A stretch of 37,470 nucleotides of DNA from CAYZJV01 sp964473245 (GTDB lineage: Bacteria; Spirochaetota; Spirochaetia; Sphaerochaetales; Sphaerochaetaceae), in NCBI GenBank assembly GCA_964473245.1, contig CAYYOL010000021.1:1-37470 (forward strand), written 5' to 3'. The translations under genes and the position numbers were made by a program. Positions 24,310-31,703 of this stretch are shown one piece after another (position 1 is the first letter of the stretch; the number at the start of each line of letters is the position of its first letter). Below the pieces are notes generated by a model. The model searched no databases. It was not told the origin of the DNA and was given only the letters and a program-made list of their open reading frames with translations.

Positions 24310-25179
24310 ATGAAGATCATCAGAATGTTCGGGGTGTTTACTATGGTGTTGGTTCTCATGGGAGGAGCCCTCTGGGCCTCTGAGAGTGAGATTGCCGGGA
24401 ATGTCAGATTTATCGGGAGTACGGCGCCTCCAGACAATTGGGTCAATGAAGCAAAGGTTGAAGCCGGATACACGGTGAGAATGCCACTTTTTCAGGGAGA
24501 AGGTCCGCTGTTCAGCCAGAATAACCTGAAACTCAAGGGAGTCCTCGGCGTGACCCCCATTACAGGGTCTCTCACATTCGAGGCGGTTCTCACGCCGATA
24601 GCCGTCATGGAACTCTCGGTTGGAGGCGTGATGGGAACCGGTTGGAATTTCGATCTCATGGAAATTGAAGGTCTGAGACGAAACGATGGAGCTGAAACAG
24701 AGGAAGACTCGTTAGGTGGTATGTACTATAAAGGGAAGGCCGGAGTGGCATTGCAGTTCGATACGGCAGCCATCTGGCCAGGCGATTGGACCAGTGTGGT
24801 CATGCGAACCTATCATGAGGTGAACTATCAGGGATATCTGACTGGAAATACGCCTTCAGGTGGCTGGGAATTCGAGACTGGAGGCCTGCACAAAGATGGA
24901 CTAAACTATAAAGGTGAGTATCTGATCGGATACCAAATGCCGCTCATCATCGATACGGTTGCTCTTATGCTCGAGACCTACGTAGACAACATTGATAACG
25001 ACCTTGAGGTGGAAATGCTCATGGATGTCGGTCTGGTCATGAATTTTGGGTTGACCGATCGACTGAATCTCACTGTTATTCCACAGTTGACTACGAAGGG
25101 TACAGATGCCGATAGAGCATTCGAAAAGGTCGACTTACAGTTCAAGCGAGTCGCAGCAATGGTCAATTACGCGCTCTGA
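24310..25179 (+). CDS. Exported outer membrane beta-barrel-like protein, unknown function
   Basis: 289 aa. The signal peptide (residues 1-24, ending ALWASES) is followed by alternating strands with many aromatic and Gly residues: LKLKGVLGVTPITGSLTFEA, VALMLETYVDNIDNDLEVEM, RLNLTVIPQLTTKG. It ends in FKRVAAMVNYAL, a plausible last barrel strand. No family is recognised. AAAAGGAG (24295-24302) sits ahead of the ATG. Neighbours are the peroxide operon before it and diaminopropionate ammonia-lyase after it, neither informative. A hairpin at 25203-25240 follows. Likely located in the outer membrane (inference). Confidence 0.7.
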   Translation: MKIIRMFGVFTMVLVLMGGALWASESEIAGNVRFIGSTAPPDNWVNEAKVEAGYTVRMPLFQGEGPLFSQNNLKLKGVLGVTPITGSLTFEAVLTPIAVMELSVGGVMGTGWNFDLMEIEGLRRNDGAETEEDSLGGMYYKGKAGVALQFDTAAIWPGDWTSVVMRTYHEVNYQGYLTGNTPSGGWEFETGGLHKDGLNYKGEYLIGYQMPLIIDTVALMLETYVDNIDNDLEVEMLMDVGLVMNFGLTDRLNLTVIPQLTTKGTDADRAFEKVDLQFKRVAAMVNYAL

Positions 25180-25202
25180 TTGTACTCCGATCTTGTTATG
25201 CT

Positions 25203-25240
25203 ACGGCTGTCGGCGAGTATCGTTTCCTTCTGGCAGCCGT
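25203..25240 (+). terminator. Hairpin after the gene at 24310
   Basis: ACGGCTG (25203-25209) with CAGCCGT (25234-25240), extended inward by four pairs, two of them G-U. TGTGTCGTTTCTT follows. Fairly weak T-tract. Confidence 0.5.
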
Positions 25241-25272
25241 TGTGTCGTTTCTTGGCAGGAACACTCCTCCCA

Positions 25273-25301
25273 TTGTACAGAATGGATTTATATCCTATAC
25301 T
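25273..25301 (+). promoter_or_regulatory. Promoter of the diaminopropionate ammonia-lyase gene
   Basis: TTGTAC (25273-25278), 17 bases, TATACT (25296-25301). The start near 25308 gives a leader of about 88 bases that contains TTGAA...TTCAA and AGACCTGGTCT repeats, the latter just before the ribosome site. Confidence 0.5.
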
Positions 25302-25395
25302 GAATGGCGTGACTTGAAACGGTATAACCTATTCGATTCAAAAAAAATACACACGACACACCAACGTATTTGAGACCTGGTCTAAGGAGGCCGAA

Positions 25396-26646
25396 GTGGA
25401 AAACAGTACCCCCGATTTTTCTTGGATTATCAAAAAGCATGATGAACGACATATGGACTCGGCTCGCGAGATGTTCCCCATAGAAGTGGCTCGCACTGCA
25501 CGCCGATTCCACAGACAGATACCTGGGTATCAGATGAGTCCACTTGTTGCATTATCCAATCTTGCGACAATGTTCGGAGTCGGTGGAATTTGGGTAAAGG
25601 ACGAAGCCTCTAGACTGGAATTGAACAGCTTCAAGGTCCTCGGCGGCTCGTTCGCACTCTATAGATTCATCCAGAATCGGCTCAATATCGATGACAGCAA
25701 GATGAATTACGAATATTTGATCTCGAAAGAGGTGAAGGATCTGCTTGGTGATATCACCTTTGCAAGCGCCACAGACGGAAACCATGGGAGAGGCATTGCA
25801 TGGGCGGCTCAGAAATTGGGACATCCTTGTGTCATATATGTGCACAAGGAGACAAGTAAACGGAGAATAGATGCAATCCGTAGCTACGGCGCAACGGTGA
25901 AGATCATCGACGGAAACTACGACGATGCCGTTCGACAGATCGTAGTAGATGCCGAAAAGCACGGCTGGGAGATCATTAGCGATACGAGCTGGGAAGGGTA
26001 TCGACAAGTACCTACCTGGATCATGCAGGGCTATTCGACCATGATGGCAGAGATTCAGGAGCAGTTGAGCTGTCAGGGAATCCCACGGCCAACTCATGTG
26101 TTTGTGCAGGCAGGAGTCGGGGCTCTCGCAGCTGCGGTCACCGGCTTTTACCATAGTCTATGCAAGGACAAGGCTCCGAAATGCATTATCGTTGAACCGG
26201 ACAAAGCCGCCTGTATCTTTGAGAGTGCCCGGAAGGATGATGGAGAACCCCACTCTGTTGGGGGTGCTCTGGATACTATCATGGCAGGTCTTGCTTGTGG
26301 GCAGCCTAGCGAAATCGCCTGGAATGTGCTCAAGGATACTGGAGATGCATTCATTCAAGTTCCCGATTACATTGCTGCGCGTGGAATGCGTGTCTATGCG
26401 ACACCACTGAAAGGAGATCCCTTCATTGTAAGTGGCGAAAGTGGGGCTGTGACTTTGGGTGCGCTCATTTCCATACTCAAAGAACGTGGAGCAGAAGAGC
26501 TCCGAGACTTTTTGCAGATAGATGATAGTAGTCAGATACTGTTGATCAACACAGAAGGGAATACCGATCCAGTGTTGTTCAGACAAGTCATCTGGGAAGG
26601 GAGCAATCCGGTTCCACAGGAGTACTGGATCGATCGTGAAGAGTAG
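25396..26646 (+). CDS. dpaL: Diaminopropionate ammonia-lyase
   Basis: 416 aa fold-type II PLP enzyme that converts D- or L-2,3-diaminopropionate to pyruvate and two ammonia. Lys80 in LNSFKVLGGSFA binds PLP. SATDGNHGRGIAWAAQKLG (~125) is the phosphate/carboxylate loop. The segment FVQAGVGALAAAVTGFY (~237) is the Gly-rich PLP phosphate-binding loop. The N-terminal ARTARRFHRQIPGYQMSPL is specific to this subfamily (E. coli YgeX). The start is GTG with AAGGAGG at 25384-25390 five bases ahead. The gene is monocistronic, between a promoter at 25273 and a clear terminator at 26669. It may supply nitrogen or clear a reactive amino acid. Confidence 0.92.
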   Translation: MENSTPDFSWIIKKHDERHMDSAREMFPIEVARTARRFHRQIPGYQMSPLVALSNLATMFGVGGIWVKDEASRLELNSFKVLGGSFALYRFIQNRLNIDDSKMNYEYLISKEVKDLLGDITFASATDGNHGRGIAWAAQKLGHPCVIYVHKETSKRRIDAIRSYGATVKIIDGNYDDAVRQIVVDAEKHGWEIISDTSWEGYRQVPTWIMQGYSTMMAEIQEQLSCQGIPRPTHVFVQAGVGALAAAVTGFYHSLCKDKAPKCIIVEPDKAACIFESARKDDGEPHSVGGALDTIMAGLACGQPSEIAWNVLKDTGDAFIQVPDYIAARGMRVYATPLKGDPFIVSGESGAVTLGALISILKERGAEELRDFLQIDDSSQILLINTEGNTDPVLFRQVIWEGSNPVPQEYWIDREE

Positions 26647-26668
26647 AATATAAATCGTAAGATCAGCC

Positions 26669-26715
26669 AAAGGGGTGTTGCGAAAGTCAAAAGACTAGAG
26701 CTTCACCCCTTTTTT
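26669..26715 (+). terminator. Rho-independent terminator of dpaL
   Basis: AAAGGGGTG (26669-26677) pairs with CACCCCTTT (26704-26712), with an inner AGTC-AAAA-GACT hairpin in the loop. Six T (26710-26715) follow the C-run. It is the clearest intrinsic terminator in the window. Confidence 0.85.
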
Positions 26716-26820
26716 CGGGAATATGCGGGTAGGAAGGTAACCTTTCCCATGGTAGGATGCTTTTCAGTTGTGAAACTAATGGTGTGCCTGTAGACTTGGT
26801 GAAGTGAGGAGATCGGGATC

Positions 26821-28512
26821 ATGAGAAGAGTTGGAATTTTGGTTGTGTTACTGAGCACCGTATTGCTATTCGTAGGGTGTGGAAAACAATCCGTAGCATT
26901 CGATTCACAGAATGAGACTGCGATTTTTCTTCGCGAAGTCAGTAAGGGTAGAACGCTCGAGCAGCCGCAGGATCCCCAATTAGATGGACACATCTTCCTG
27001 GGTTGGTACACAGATATCGAAGGTGGCGAAAAATGGGATTTCTCAAAACCGGTCGATCGGGATATGAATCTATATGCGCGATGGCAACCTATTTCACTTT
27101 CGATCACCTTCCATCTCGATCCAGCAGGACAGCACATCGTGAAACAGGATGTCTATTACGGTAGCGAGGCGGAGGTCCCACAACTAGCCGAAGTCACCGG
27201 TCATCGATTCGCGGGGTGGGCGACCGACTTGGACGGAGACGATCCTTGGCATCCAATGAATCGAGTATATGAGGATTCTGTGATCTATGCCCAATGGGAG
27301 GCGATTCAGTATCCGCTTTTCTACCATGTAGATGAAGAGGTTCCATATGCAGGCGACCGATCGGAGGAGTATGGGTATGGAGAATCGGTATCGGTCTCTT
27401 CTGGCCCAGAGCGGGATGGTTTTGTATTCACAGGATGGAACACACTGGAAGATGGTACTGGCACTACCTACCTTCCTCAGGAGCGGTTCGAGATGCCTGC
27501 GGAACCAGTACATCTTTTTCCACAATGGAGTCTGCCTGTGCAGACACTCGCTGCTGGAAGCACCCACTCACTGATGCTTCTGGATGATGGAACACTTTTA
27601 GCCGTTGGATACAATGCGCAAGGACAGCTAGGTGATGGTTCTCGCACGAGCAAAACATCTCCTGTAACAGTCCATGAGTCGGTACGAAGTGTATCAGCCG
27701 GTGCTGGATACTCATATTTTATCGACAACGATGGGCAGTTGTGGGGTATGGGAGACAACTACTTCGGACAGCTTGGCGATTCCCAACGGTTGCAACCGAA
27801 AGTGAATCCAGTTGTGATCATGGACAAGGTTGTCGATGTCTCAGCAGGGAATGGACATGCATTGGTTCTTCGTGAGGATGGTTCACTCTGGGCTATGGGC
27901 AACAATGAAGATGGCCAACTGGGTGATGGGACCGATACGAATCGCTTTGCACCAGTGAGAATTGCTGACAATGTGCAGGCTGTGAGTGCAGGCGCGTATC
28001 ACTCATTGTTTATTCGAACAGATGGCACATTGTGGGCAATGGGGTGGAATGCCGATGGACAATTAGGAGATGGAACGACTCAATCGAGACGAAGACCGGT
28101 GCATATAACAGATGATGTCGTGCAGGTCTCAGCGGGGAACAAACATTCATTGTTCATGAAGTCGGATGGGACGGTCTGGGCTATGGGAGATGACACGGGA
28201 GGTCAGCTCGCAACCGGTGAGCCGAAGGCTCATGCAACTTTCGTGCAAGTAGCAACAGGTGCTACGACTATAGAGACAGGAGACGATCATAGTCTCTATA
28301 TCGATACCGATGGTGTTCTCTGGGGAACAGGAAGCAATACGGCAGGACAATTGGATCGGGCCCTTCCCGGCATGATAACAGAATGGAGGCCGTTGCGAGA
28401 ATCCGTATCGATGGTCTCTGCTGGGAGAGATTTTACGTTGTTCATTCAGTCAGATCTTCTTGGTGCCACCGGTTCGAATGAGTATGGACAGATTGCCAGT
28501 TGGGGTGAGTGA
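26821..28512 (+). CDS. Lipoprotein with InlB-type B repeats and an RCC1-like beta-propeller
   Basis: 563 aa. The signal peptide (1-21) ends in lipobox LFVGC, so the mature protein is lipid-anchored, probably on the cell surface. Residues ~30-235 hold three Listeria-Bacteroides B repeats, each ending GW...W (FLGWYTDIEGGEKW / YARWQP, FAGWATDLDGDDPW / YAQWEA, FTGWNTLEDGTGT / FPQWSL). Residues ~240-560 are about six RCC1 repeats of roughly 50 aa (for example DGTLWAMGWNADGQLGDGTT) forming a propeller. Such proteins bind partners or surfaces; no enzyme is implied. The stop overlaps the MscS reading frame, so the two are probably co-expressed. Confidence 0.92.
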   Translation: MRRVGILVVLLSTVLLFVGCGKQSVAFDSQNETAIFLREVSKGRTLEQPQDPQLDGHIFLGWYTDIEGGEKWDFSKPVDRDMNLYARWQPISLSITFHLDPAGQHIVKQDVYYGSEAEVPQLAEVTGHRFAGWATDLDGDDPWHPMNRVYEDSVIYAQWEAIQYPLFYHVDEEVPYAGDRSEEYGYGESVSVSSGPERDGFVFTGWNTLEDGTGTTYLPQERFEMPAEPVHLFPQWSLPVQTLAAGSTHSLMLLDDGTLLAVGYNAQGQLGDGSRTSKTSPVTVHESVRSVSAGAGYSYFIDNDGQLWGMGDNYFGQLGDSQRLQPKVNPVVIMDKVVDVSAGNGHALVLREDGSLWAMGNNEDGQLGDGTDTNRFAPVRIADNVQAVSAGAYHSLFIRTDGTLWAMGWNADGQLGDGTTQSRRRPVHITDDVVQVSAGNKHSLFMKSDGTVWAMGDDTGGQLATGEPKAHATFVQVATGATTIETGDDHSLYIDTDGVLWGTGSNTAGQLDRALPGMITEWRPLRESVSMVSAGRDFTLFIQSDLLGATGSNEYGQIASWGE

Positions 28513-28520
28513 GGTCATAC

Positions 28521-29555
28521 ATGCACATAACCGACTTCTTCGGTTCCTTTATCAGTATTCTTGGTTCAGTGGGACTGGTGATCCTTCTGAGATACTTGTT
28601 CAATCGTTCGATCAGGAAGGCGTCCAGTAATAGCTTCCCCTATCACAGACAATTGATAACCTTTGTAGTGATCCTACTGGGGATGTTTCTTGGTATTGGC
28701 CTGCTGCCAATCGAACATGAGGTCAAAGTACAGATTCTCAGTGTGCTCGGAGTCTTGTTCAGTGCTATCATCGCACTCTCTTCAACGACACTCGTGGGAA
28801 ACGCAATGGCAGGAATCATGCTGAGACTCATGCACGAGTTCAGAGCTGGAGATTTCATCGAAGTCGAGCAGATGGTCGGCCGAGTGACCGATTTCGGCAT
28901 TTTTCACACTGAGATGCAGACGATCACCCGAGATATCGTGAGTCTTCCAAACCTCCTGCTGGTGCAGAAGGCGGTGAAAGTTACGCGAAGAGGGGGCACG
29001 TTCATACATGTGTCGGTCTCCATTGGGTATGAGGTCTCGCATAGTATTGTTGAGGAGGCCCTTAAAGAGGCGGCACAATCGATCAAGCTGGAGGAGCCTT
29101 TCGTTTTCGTAGAGCAACTGCTCGATCATGCAGTTCAATACCGTGTGTATGGATTATTAGAAGAGTTTTCGGAACGTCTCAGCAAGACGAGCGATCTCCA
29201 CAAGGCCGTATTGGATGTTCTGCACGAAAAGAGCATCGAGATTGCTTCTCCTGCTATTTCCGATCGAAGAGAGTTTTCGGCAGATCATCGATACATCCCT
29301 ACGACAAAATCTGTGAAGAAGCAGAATACCGGGGAAATGAAGGATATCGAGGAGATGGCTTTCGATAAGGCGGAAGAGGCTGAATCGCTTGAGGTGCTCC
29401 GTGAAGAGGAGCAGAAACTGATCGGGTCACTGGAATCGATGAAAGAGTCTGCAGATGCCGAAGACAAGAAACAGGTAAAGAAACAACGTGAGAGGATCCA
29501 AGTACAAATCGATCGAATTCACGAAGAAATCGAACGACGAGAGAACGAAAAATGA
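28521..29555 (+). CDS. MscS-family mechanosensitive ion channel with C-terminal coiled coil
   Basis: 344 aa. Three membrane helices lie in residues 1-95. The pore helix TTLVGNAMAGIMLRLMHEF (~90-108) and the MscS beta domain GDFIEVEQMVGRVTDFGIFHTEMQT (~112-136) are recognisable. The last ~90 residues, rich in Glu/Lys (EEAESLEVLREEEQKLIGSL), form a predicted coiled coil not found in E. coli MscS. It is an inner-membrane safety valve in osmotic downshock. ATG 28521 has GAGG six bases upstream. A GTG at 28509 overlapping the previous stop is in frame but worse placed. The pairing with a surface lipoprotein is unexplained. Confidence 0.9.
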   Translation: MHITDFFGSFISILGSVGLVILLRYLFNRSIRKASSNSFPYHRQLITFVVILLGMFLGIGLLPIEHEVKVQILSVLGVLFSAIIALSSTTLVGNAMAGIMLRLMHEFRAGDFIEVEQMVGRVTDFGIFHTEMQTITRDIVSLPNLLLVQKAVKVTRRGGTFIHVSVSIGYEVSHSIVEEALKEAAQSIKLEEPFVFVEQLLDHAVQYRVYGLLEEFSERLSKTSDLHKAVLDVLHEKSIEIASPAISDRREFSADHRYIPTTKSVKKQNTGEMKDIEEMAFDKAEEAESLEVLREEEQKLIGSLESMKESADAEDKKQVKKQRERIQVQIDRIHEEIERRENEK

Positions 29556-29565
29556 TTAACTATCT

Positions 29566-29877
29566 TCAATCCTGCGGTTTCAGATAATCATCAAGATACC
29601 GTTTCACTTGTTTCTGCAAGTCCTCGGTAATATCTGAAGCTTCGAAGAACCGTTTTGCAATGCTAGGGCTCATGAGATAGGCAATATCTATATCGAGACC
29701 TTCGGCAATTCGCTTGAGGTTCTTCACCTTGGGAAACCGTTTGTAGGTCTCGATTCCACCGATATATCCTGTAGGCATATTACACCTACGTCCAAGTTCT
29801 TCCTGGGTAAGACCTCGGGCTTGACGAAATTTTCGAATATTGTCAATTATTTCCCGCTCATACTCATCGCGCTTCAT
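29566..29877 (-). CDS. XRE-family transcriptional regulator
   Basis: 103 aa. The helix-turn-helix spans residues ~11-65 with FRQARGLTQEELGRRCNMPT and GYIGGIETYKRFPKVKNLKR. The remaining ~35 residues are a charged helical tail, perhaps for dimerisation. It ends ten bases from the convergent MscS gene. It is divergent from a GNAT acetyltransferase, and the shared 144-base region has a cluster of GGATA/TATCC elements (29889-29956) that it may bind. No obvious Shine-Dalgarno. It is not paired with a toxin gene. Confidence 0.88.
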   Translation of the reverse strand: MKRDEYEREIIDNIRKFRQARGLTQEELGRRCNMPTGYIGGIETYKRFPKVKNLKRIAEGLDIDIAYLMSPSIAKRFFEASDITEDLQKQVKRYLDDYLKPQD

Positions 29878-29888
29878 TCTGATTACTG

Positions 29889-29956
29889 TATCCCAGCACA
29901 GGATATTAGCGAATCACCTAAATAGGGATATTTTTGTATCCAAATGGATATAATCC
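29889..29956. promoter_or_regulatory. Cluster of GGATA/TATCC motifs with a TATAAT box, divergent promoter region
   Basis: TATCC (29889-29893), GGATA (29901-29905), GGATA (29926-29930), TATCC (29937-29941) and GGATA (29946-29950). The last two lie in the perfect 14-bp palindrome TATCCAAATGGATA (29937-29950). A TATAAT box for the plus-strand acetyltransferase sits at 29949-29954. Repressor sites for the adjacent XRE protein are the simplest reading. Confidence 0.5.
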
Positions 29957-30021
29957 TTTGATATGCATACGCCATACCATGCTCTTTTCATACCAGACTG
30001 GATTCGGTATGCTTTGCTGTC

Positions 30022-30522
30022 ATGAACATTAGGAAGATGAGCGAACAGGATTGGCCTCTGGTTTCGCAGATATTCGAAGATGGATTGCAAACAGGGGTTG
30101 CGACATTTCAGCGAGAGGTTCCCAGCTATGAGCAGTGGAATGCAACACACCTTACAACCTGTAGGCTGGTTATAGAATCTGATCAGGGTACGGTGATAGG
30201 GTGGGCGGCACTCTCTCCGGTGAGCAGTAGAGTTGCTTATCGTGGTGTTGCTGAAGTATCTATCTACATTGCTTCACCTTTCCGAGGGAAGTCTCTAGGG
30301 AAGCAATTGCTCGATGCCCTTGTCGCAGAATCCGAACAGGTAGGATACTGGACACTACAATCGGTGATTCTTGTCTCTAATGTAGCGAGTATAGCACTAC
30401 ATGAATCGTGTGGATTTCGCGTGGTCGGACGGAGAGAGCGGATTGGCCAGTTACCAGATGGGACTTGGTCGGATACGCTTCTTTTGGAGAGAAGAAGCAG
30501 ATCTCCCGCTTTCCTTGACTGA
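30022..30522 (+). CDS. GNAT N-acetyltransferase, phosphinothricin/methionine sulfoximine acetyltransferase type
   Basis: 166 aa acetyl-CoA dependent. Acetyl-CoA site FRGKSLGKQLLDAL (~90) fits the R/QxxGxG/A signature with Ser in place of Gly. VASIALHESCGFRVVGRRER (~117) is the classic end of the Pat/Bar subgroup. The N-terminus IRKMSEQDWPLVSQIFEDGL and FQREVPSYEQW are also typical. The family acetylates glutamine-analogue amino acids and related amines; the natural substrate here is unknown. No Shine-Dalgarno is evident. Its stop TGA is directly followed by the reverse stop of the next gene. Confidence 0.85.
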   Translation: MNIRKMSEQDWPLVSQIFEDGLQTGVATFQREVPSYEQWNATHLTTCRLVIESDQGTVIGWAALSPVSSRVAYRGVAEVSIYIASPFRGKSLGKQLLDALVAESEQVGYWTLQSVILVSNVASIALHESCGFRVVGRRERIGQLPDGTWSDTLLLERRSRSPAFLD

Positions 30523-31641
30523 TCAGGTGGTCATACCCCTTCCGGCAATCGCATACCTATCAACAACATGATCGCCCTCTATGAGATAGAGCGTATCAAA
30601 GAGATTTACGACTGGACAGATATGATTCGGTATGACGCGGAACGTGTCACCAATCGATACTGCTTGCGAAAATGCCGGGTCGATGATGACGGTATGCTCA
30701 TCGTATACACTCGTTACTGTGGTTTGCACCGGTTCGAGGATAACCCCTTTTCCCGGGGAGTAGCAGATTCCCGACTCTCTACTCTGCATGGTGAGAGCCT
30801 TCGCTCCTGCATCGCCGATCGTTCTAGATGCAGTAGGTTTCGAAGTGACACTTACAAGAACAGTCGCTGCACACGAATCGTATGATCCAAGGATCGCAGC
30901 CTGTCCGGCATCCATGAACACATAGGTTCCTGGTCGTATTTCATGTATGCCTTCAAGAATCGGAACATCCTTTACATTGGCACTGAGTATACTGGGAGTG
31001 GAGCCAATACTGACACGTTTGCAGGGCATGTTCGCCATTCGAGCCCTTTCAGCATAGAAGAGCGTCTGCTTTTGTGTGTCGGTAAAAATCACTGCAGCCT
31101 GTTCAAGACTCTGTGCGCTGTAGGAGTGTCCCTCATGACTGAAAATGCCTTCGAATACAATGTTCGGTTTCGCCCTGATCGAATCAAGCAATGAATCGAA
31201 GAGTGCTGTACTGGTCACCCCGCTCCTTCCCTCTCCTGTCTCCACTTCGATCAGCACGTGGGCGGGTACTTCCGAGGAGAATATGTGGGCGATCTGCTGG
31301 ATCGCTTCGATCGAATCCACACCGAAAGAGATGCGCTTTCCTTCGGCACAGAGCCGTTGTATGCGTGACAGCTTGTGCACACCGACGACTTCGTTCGCAA
31401 TGAAGATATCATCGAGCCCAGCGTGAGCCATCACTTCGGCTTCGCTTGTCTTGGCCACAGTGATTCCGGAGGCTCCGATTTCCACTTGTAACTGTGCTAT
31501 TTCGGGACACTTATGCGTTTTCGTGTGTGGTCGGAGTGCTACATGCCAACGATCGGCAAGATGTTGCATCTCTGTGAGATTCCTCATCATGATCGTTCGG
31601 TCGATCAGCAGTGCTGGAGTATCGATTTGTGAAATATGCAT
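30523..31641 (-). CDS. D-threonine aldolase / D-serine dehydratase family PLP enzyme
   Basis: 372 aa fold-type III (alanine racemase-like). Lys41 in LRPHTKTHKCPE binds PLP. PALLIDRTIMMRN at the start is the family opening. Near the C-terminus PNHICPVVNL carries an His-x-Cys metal pair, the arrangement of zinc-dependent D-serine dehydratase (Dsd1) and not the His-x-Asp of D-threonine aldolase, so deamination of a D-hydroxy amino acid is a real option. Three ATGs lie at the 5' end; the one at 31641 is preferred, as GAGGAGG sits six bases upstream. Divergent from threonine synthase across a 62-base region. Confidence 0.85.
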   Translation of the reverse strand: MHISQIDTPALLIDRTIMMRNLTEMQHLADRWHVALRPHTKTHKCPEIAQLQVEIGASGITVAKTSEAEVMAHAGLDDIFIANEVVGVHKLSRIQRLCAEGKRISFGVDSIEAIQQIAHIFSSEVPAHVLIEVETGEGRSGVTSTALFDSLLDSIRAKPNIVFEGIFSHEGHSYSAQSLEQAAVIFTDTQKQTLFYAERARMANMPCKRVSIGSTPSILSANVKDVPILEGIHEIRPGTYVFMDAGQAAILGSYDSCAATVLVSVTSKPTASRTIGDAGAKALTMQSRESGICYSPGKGVILEPVQTTVTSVYDEHTVIIDPAFSQAVSIGDTFRVIPNHICPVVNLFDTLYLIEGDHVVDRYAIAGRGMTT

Positions 31642-31664
31642 GTGCATCCTCCTCATGTTTCATA

Positions 31665-31688
31665 TATAATCTGTGTGATGAACACACA
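31665..31688 (+). promoter_or_regulatory. TATAAT box and adjacent inverted repeat ahead of the threonine synthase gene
   Basis: A perfect TATAAT (31665-31670), no good -35, is followed by TGTGTG-ATGAA-CACACA (31672-31688). The repeat covers the expected transcription start and could be an operator shared by the two divergent genes. Confidence 0.45.
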
Positions 31689-31703
31689 AGTCAAGGAGAT
31701 TAT

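Noticed and set aside
25302..25395. T-box riboswitch in the dpaL leader
   Set aside because: No conserved T-box sequence and no terminator/antiterminator pair are visible.
25552..26154. 200-codon open frame antisense to dpaL
   Set aside because: It lies wholly inside a well-recognised enzyme gene, has no family resemblance and no ribosome site; a shadow frame.
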